From NCBI GenBank assembly GCA_903928275.1, contig CAIYQJ010000174.1, forward strand, positions 1 through 16,727: a DNA stretch of 16,727 bases, written 5' to 3'. The DNA comes from an uncultured Chloroflexota bacterium (GTDB lineage: Bacteria; Chloroflexota; Limnocylindria; Limnocylindrales; CSP1-4). Of the stretch, positions 13,673 to 16,727 are shown in pieces. Both the position numbers and the translations under genes were made by a program. Position 1 is the stretch's first letter. Every line of letters starts with the position of its first letter. The notes beneath the pieces are model-generated. The model worked only from the letters and a program-made list of their open reading frames with translations. It was not told the DNA's origin and made no database searches.

Positions 13673-13687
13673 CGGCCGGTCTGACGG
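13664..13687 (+). repeat. Perfect 12-base tandem duplication spanning the nuoN stop
   Basis: The 12-mer CCGGTCTGACGG occurs at 13664-13675 and again, without change, at 13676-13687. It carries the last codons and TGA stop of nuoN, so the second copy repeats the Pro-Val-stop ending just downstream of the gene. It looks like a recent slippage duplication with no effect on the protein. Confidence 0.9.
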
Positions 13688-13693
13688 ATCGGC

Positions 13694-13716
13694 GCCGGGC
13701 CGGTCCGCGGCCCGGT
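13694..13716. terminator. GC-rich hairpin between convergent nuoN and the TlpA-like gene
   Basis: CCGGGCC (13695-13701) pairs with GGCCCGG (13709-13715) around a 7-base loop, with a possible extra G:U pair outside. It lies 22 bases after the nuoN stop and touches the stop codon of the opposite-strand gene, a position suited to a two-way terminator. There is no T tract on either side, so intrinsic termination is plausible but not shown by the sequence. Confidence 0.45.
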
Positions 13717-14537
13717 CAGGGCGTGATCGGCACCCCGGGCAGGATCGTCGCGAGACCGGCCGCCATGGCATCCGGCCCCACGCCGCCGAGCGCACCCGCG
13801 CGGACGATGCCGTCCCGGTCGACCCAGAAGTGGATGGGCAGTGCCACGGCGCGCCAGTCGTGCGCCGCGGAGCCGGAGGGATCGAGGCCGATGGGGAAGG
13901 TGATCCCGAGCTTCTGCGTGAGGGCGGCGACCGCCCCGGGATCGTCCTTCACGTGGACCGCCAGGACCACGAGCCCGGTGTCCGCGTAGCGGAGGGCGAA
14001 GGACTCCATGGCCGGGTACTCGTCCCGGCAGGGCGGGCAGTACGAGCCGGTGAACGCGACCCACACGGGCTTGCCGTGCAGGGACGCGAGGTCGATCGTG
14101 CCGCCGCCGAGCCGCTCCACCGAGAGAGACGGGGCGGGCGAGCCCACCCCGAACAGGCTGCCCGTGACCGGGGAGGGCGGCGGGGTCACCGGCGTCGCGG
14201 ACGGCGGGCTCGCCGACGCGCCGGGCGAGCCGGATGCGGCCGGGCTGTCGGGGGCGACGTTCACCGAGGAGGCGGGGCCGCTCGCGCCCGGGCCCGGGTC
14301 GCCGATCGCTCCGCCCACGGTCGCCGACGGCGCGGGCGTCCCGGGTGCCGCGGTCGCCGCGGGAGACGGCATCGGCCCGGGAGTCGCGAGCACGGCGGCC
14401 GGCGCCGCGGCCGCCGAGGGCGCGAGCGTCACGATCACCGTCCCGCCGGCCGCCAGCGAGATGAGCACCGCGCCGCAGAGGGCGGCGAGGACGAGGCCGA
14501 CGGCGAGGCCGAGAAGGACAGAGGCGCGGGGACCCAT
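13716..14537 (-). CDS. Membrane-anchored TlpA/redoxin-like thiol-disulfide protein
   Basis: The product is 273 residues. An N-terminal hydrophobic segment (about residues 6-30) acts as a signal anchor. A linker rich in Pro, Ala, Ser and Gly (about 35-125) follows, then a thioredoxin-fold domain of the TlpA/AhpC-TSA group. The domain shows GSPAPSLSVERLGGG, GKPVWVAFTGSY, the redox-active C167-P-P-C170, then DEYPAMESF and the closing IHFWVDRDGIV. TlpA-type proteins reduce or exchange disulfides outside the membrane, for example in cytochrome c maturation; the actual partner is unknown. The residues before CPPC are SY where most family members have a Trp. ATG 14537 was chosen over an in-frame ATG at 14639 because it begins just before the signal anchor, avoids overlap with the divergent gene, and has a TANNNT element 6 bases upstream. 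C21 does not fit a lipobox. It converges on nuoN and is not part of the nuo operon. Confidence 0.87.
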   Translation of the reverse strand: MGPRASVLLGLAVGLVLAALCGAVLISLAAGGTVIVTLAPSAAAAPAAVLATPGPMPSPAATAAPGTPAPSATVGGAIGDPGPGASGPASSVNVAPDSPAASGSPGASASPPSATPVTPPPSPVTGSLFGVGSPAPSLSVERLGGGTIDLASLHGKPVWVAFTGSYCPPCRDEYPAMESFALRYADTGLVVLAVHVKDDPGAVAALTQKLGITFPIGLDPSGSAAHDWRAVALPIHFWVDRDGIVRAGALGGVGPDAMAAGLATILPGVPITP

Positions 14538-14642
14538 GCGCGGAGCGTAACAGCGTGCGGCCCCGAATGACCCGCGTCGCCTCCCGGCGGTCCTGCAGGC
14601 GACGGGCGGCCCCGCTGCCGGACCCATGCTACGGTCCACCGG
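14538..14642. promoter_or_regulatory. Divergent promoter region with two putative leaderless starts
   Basis: This 105-base spacer separates the TlpA-like gene (-) and the sortase-like gene (+). On the + strand TACGGT (14630-14635) is followed by 7 bases and then ATG. On the - strand TACGCT (complement of 14544-14549) is followed by 6 bases and then ATG. Both match a TANNNT -10 element placed so that transcription would begin at or next to the start codon. No Shine-Dalgarno sequence precedes either ATG, and I see no convincing -35 box. Confidence 0.55.
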
Positions 14643-15398
14643 ATGCGCCGCCTCATCGCCTGGCTCCTGAGCCGACTCCTGCCCGCCGCGCTCATCGCGG
14701 GCGGGGTCGCCATGCTCGTCGCGGGGCTCCTGGCGTGGACGGACCCCGCCATCATCGGCTCCGCCGCGTCGCCGGCACCCTCGCTCGCGCTCGCCTCACC
14801 GATCCCGTCGTTCGGGCCGCTCCCCACCCTGCAACCGATCCCGTCCGTGGGCCCGGCATCGTCCCCGTCCGCGATGCCGGCTCCGTCCACGGTGCCGACG
14901 CCGTCGCCGAGGACCGCCGTCGCCACGCGCGTCGTGGTGCCCGCCCTCGGGATCGACCTGCCGGTCGTGCGCGCGCCCACCAACGAGTCGTTCCCGTACT
15001 GCGACGTGGCCGAGTACCTGCCGGCGCTGAGCCAGCCCGGCCTGGGCGGGCAGACGTTCCTGTACGCGCACGCGCGGGACGGGATGTTCCTCCCGATCCT
15101 CACTGCGTCCCAGGTGAACGACGGGAAGGCGATGGTCGGGATGGTGGTCCAGGCCTACACGAGCGACGACATGGTCTTCCTCTACCAGATCACCGACGTC
15201 TACCGCCACCAGGACTCGCTGGACACGGTCTTCAACGCGACCGGCGAGAACCTGTTCCTCCAGACGTCGGAGGGTCCGCCGCCGGGGTACGTCGGCCACA
15301 CCGGGCTCGTGACGATCGTCCGCGCGGAGCCGATCAGCTCGGCTCCTGCGACGCACGCCGACGCGCACCCGGTCGCGAAGCCGCGCGTGTGCGCCTGA
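14643..15398 (+). CDS. Membrane-anchored sortase-like protein with Cys-to-Ser substitution
   Basis: The product is 251 residues: a hydrophobic anchor at about residues 13-32, a Pro/Ser/Ala-rich stalk at about 40-92, then a sortase beta-barrel domain (about 93-230). Domain landmarks are VVPALGIDLPVV, the histidine of FLYAHARDGMF (H143), and the strand TIVRAEP with the putative catalytic arginine (R227). Sortases are extracytoplasmic cysteine transpeptidases that join proteins to the cell wall or to each other, with a Cys-His-Arg set where Cys lies in a TLxTC-like motif. Here the corresponding position reads LQTSEG, with S209 encoded by TCG, so the canonical thiol is absent. It may be inactive, serine-dependent or a binding protein. 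No sorting-signal substrate gene is seen nearby. The ATG was chosen for its place before the anchor and its leaderless-type promoter. The fold assignment is fairly strong; activity is doubtful. Confidence 0.82.
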   Translation: MRRLIAWLLSRLLPAALIAGGVAMLVAGLLAWTDPAIIGSAASPAPSLALASPIPSFGPLPTLQPIPSVGPASSPSAMPAPSTVPTPSPRTAVATRVVVPALGIDLPVVRAPTNESFPYCDVAEYLPALSQPGLGGQTFLYAHARDGMFLPILTASQVNDGKAMVGMVVQAYTSDDMVFLYQITDVYRHQDSLDTVFNATGENLFLQTSEGPPPGYVGHTGLVTIVRAEPISSAPATHADAHPVAKPRVCA

Positions 15399-15416
15399 CC
15401 GCCGCCCGCCGCGCCG

Positions 15417-16700
15417 TCAGATCCAGTCGATCCTTCGAAGGAACACCGCGACGAGCCCGGCGAACACGAGCACGGCGCCGACGACGATCCAGAAGCCCTG
15501 CGCGTCCTGCCCACCGAGGATGTTCCGCGCCTCGCTCATGCCGAACAGGCCGCCCACGGCCCCGATCCCGGCGAGGATGACCGTGACGCCGGTGAGCCGC
15601 TTCATGATGAGCGAGAGGTTGTTGTTGATCGTGGAGAGGTAGACGTCGAGGATCCCCGACGCGAGCTCGCGGTAGCTGTCGAGCTCGTCGTTCAGGCGGA
15701 TCAGGTGGTCGTACACGTCGCGGAAGTAGAGCGTGGTCTCGGGCTGGATGAGCGACAGCTCGCGGTTCGTCAGCTGGTTGAAGACCTCGCGCATCGGCGA
15801 GACGACGTGCCGGATCTCGACGAGCGCCCGCTTCAGCTCGAACAGCCGGGCCAGCGATTCCTTGTCCGACTTGGCGATGACCTCGTCCTCGAGCGTGTCG
15901 ATGTCCTCGTCGATCCCGTCGAAGATGGGGAAGTAGCTGTCCACGAGCGAGTCGATGAGCGCCCACGCGAGGTAGTCGGGACCGACGGCGAGGAGCGGTC
16001 CCGCGCCCCCGCGCAGCTGGTGTGCCTCGAGCGGGTCCCACGCCGCCTCGTGCGCGGTCAGGACGAAGCGGTGGCCGAGCACGAGGTCGATCTCGGACGG
16101 GGTCACGCCGACGCCGCCGTCGTAGGCGAGCGCGTAGACGACGATGTGCGCGACGTCGCCGGTGAGCTCGAGCTTGGGGCGCTGCCCGCGTTCGGCGATG
16201 TCCTCGGCGACGAGCGGATGGATCCCGAGCGCGGCCGCGACCTCGGCCACGAGCGAGCGGCTCGGGTCGAGCATGTCCACCCACAGGCGCGTCGCCGGGT
16301 CGGCGGCGAGCGCGGCGACACGCTCGAGGTCCGACGTGTCCTCCGTGGCTCCGTCCGGGTGCCACGCATGGGCGCGCAGTCGCTCGGCCGCCTCGCGGGC
16401 GAGCGCGGCCGGGTCGCGCGCGGGGCGCTCGCCGCCGATGCCGGGAACGGTCTCCAGGCGGCGCGACGGGTAGCCCGGTCGGTGGACGATGACGGAGTCG
16501 TCGCCCCCGGCGGGCGAGGTGGGCTCATCGGCGAGGGCGCGACCGCCATGGGAGCCGATGCCATGGGCGGTGCCCGGTGCGGCCGGCGCGGCTTCGCCCG
16601 GTGCCGCCGGCGCGGCTTCGCCCGGTGCCGCCGGCGCGGCTTCGCCCGGCCCGGCCGGCTCAGAGCGCGATGGGCTCGGTTCCGATCCCGTCGGGCCCAT
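15417..16700 (-). CDS. corA: CorA-family divalent metal (Mg2+/Co2+) transporter with GMS signature
   Basis: The product is 427 residues. CorA proteins are pentameric inner-membrane channels for Mg2+ and related ions, with a large cytoplasmic funnel and two C-terminal helices. Seen here: a low-complexity N-terminal extension (about 1-55) with an AAPAAPGE repeat, the cytoplasmic domain (RLWVDMLDPS, HPLVAEDIAERGQRPKLE, the helix region YFPIFDGIDEDIDTLEDEV, and SPMREVFNQLTNRE), TM1 (VTVILAGIGAVGGLFG) and TM2 (FWIVVGAVLVFAGLVAVFL), ending in a basic tail RRIDWI. The usual GMN at the TM1 end reads G387-M388-S389. A GTG at the window edge (16727) would add nine residues, but ATG 16700 has a full GGAGGT ribosome site and is preferred. 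It converges on the sortase-like gene with an 18-base gap. Ion specificity cannot be read from sequence. Confidence 0.88.
   Translation of the reverse strand: MGPTGSEPSPSRSEPAGPGEAAPAAPGEAAPAAPGEAAPAAPGTAHGIGSHGGRALADEPTSPAGGDDSVIVHRPGYPSRRLETVPGIGGERPARDPAALAREAAERLRAHAWHPDGATEDTSDLERVAALAADPATRLWVDMLDPSRSLVAEVAAALGIHPLVAEDIAERGQRPKLELTGDVAHIVVYALAYDGGVGVTPSEIDLVLGHRFVLTAHEAAWDPLEAHQLRGGAGPLLAVGPDYLAWALIDSLVDSYFPIFDGIDEDIDTLEDEVIAKSDKESLARLFELKRALVEIRHVVSPMREVFNQLTNRELSLIQPETTLYFRDVYDHLIRLNDELDSYRELASGILDVYLSTINNNLSLIMKRLTGVTVILAGIGAVGGLFGMSEARNILGGQDAQGFWIVVGAVLVFAGLVAVFLRRIDWI
16573..16644 (-). repeat. Three tandem 24-base repeats encoding an 8-residue unit in the CorA N-terminus
   Basis: The 24-base unit appears at 16573-16596, 16597-16620 and 16621-16644, with a single base difference in the first copy, and decays into a partial fourth copy up to about 16659. 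On the - strand it encodes the octapeptide unit PGEAAPAA (registers vary). Copy number is likely to vary between strains. The repeat sits in the disordered extension ahead of the conserved domain. Confidence 0.9.
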
Positions 16701-16704
16701 CGCC

Positions 16705-16710
16705 ACCTCC
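16705..16710 (-). promoter_or_regulatory. Shine-Dalgarno site that sets the corA start
   Basis: The - strand reads GGAGGT, a perfect anti-16S match, 4 bases before ATG 16700. This supports the ATG over the GTG at the window edge and contrasts with the two upstream genes that have no such site. Confidence 0.75.
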
Positions 16711-16727
16711 GCTGTCGCCTGCTCCAC

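Noticed and set aside
10912..13989. Open + strand frame of about 1000 codons through nuoM, nuoN and beyond
   Set aside because: It is Arg/Pro/His-rich, out of frame with nuoM and nuoN, and shows no domain; shadow of high-GC coding sequence.
14475..14537. Lipoprotein signal in the TlpA-like protein (C21)
   Set aside because: The residue before the cysteine is Leu, which does not fit a lipobox; a signal anchor is more likely.
15387..15416. Possible terminator between the sortase-like gene and corA
   Set aside because: Only a GCGC/GCGC pairing of four bases and GC-rich runs are visible; too weak to call.

Overview
The window is a 16.7 kb, very GC-rich stretch (third codon positions almost all G or C) that is nearly all coding. 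It is a chromosomal segment from a high-GC bacterium. The respiratory complex I operon, the envelope-type thioredoxin, the sortase-like protein and two putative leaderless promoters would fit a Chloroflexota lineage such as Limnocylindria, or a deep Actinobacteriota lineage. That assignment is inference; no marker in the window settles it.

Positions 1 to 13672 (+ strand) hold one tightly packed complex I (NADH:quinone oxidoreductase, nuo) operon in the order nuoC (5' end cut off by the window), nuoD, nuoH, a nuoI/nuoE hybrid, nuoF, a nuoG/gltD-like fusion, nuoJ, nuoK, nuoL, nuoM, nuoN. nuoA and nuoB are presumably upstream. Most junctions are overlaps or gaps under 15 bases; the largest, before nuoJ, is under 50. 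The membrane arm (H, J, K, L, M, N) and the quinone-side subunits C and D look orthodox and keep the expected charged and quinone-site residues.

The electron-input module is far from orthodox. (1) The subunit after nuoH is the first half of NuoI (one of its two ferredoxin motifs) joined to the helical half of NuoE, without the NuoE [2Fe-2S] cysteines. (2) NuoF has lost the second cysteine of its [4Fe-4S] motif and has substitutions in the loop that usually contacts FMN. (3) The NuoG position is filled by an 863-residue protein with a NuoG-type [2Fe-2S] domain, a complete GltD/NfnB-like FAD and NAD(P)H oxidoreductase and a two-motif ferredoxin domain. It ends in a further ferredoxin motif plus tail that resembles the missing second half of NuoI. 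There is no molybdopterin-type NuoG domain. Together this suggests a re-wired complex I in which a GltD-type flavoprotein is, or adds, an electron entry site and NuoI is split over two polypeptides.

Positions 13716 to 16727 are a separate accessory region: a membrane-anchored TlpA-like thiol-disulfide protein (- strand), a divergent membrane-anchored sortase-like protein whose expected catalytic cysteine is serine (+), and a CorA-family transporter (-) whose GMN signature reads GMS. The two divergent genes share a 105-base spacer with a TANNNT element placed 6 or 7 bases before each start codon, as expected for leaderless transcripts. nuoN and the TlpA gene converge on a GC-rich hairpin. There is no gene-free stretch over 300 bases, and I saw no tRNA, rRNA, CRISPR, insertion sequence or phage feature.
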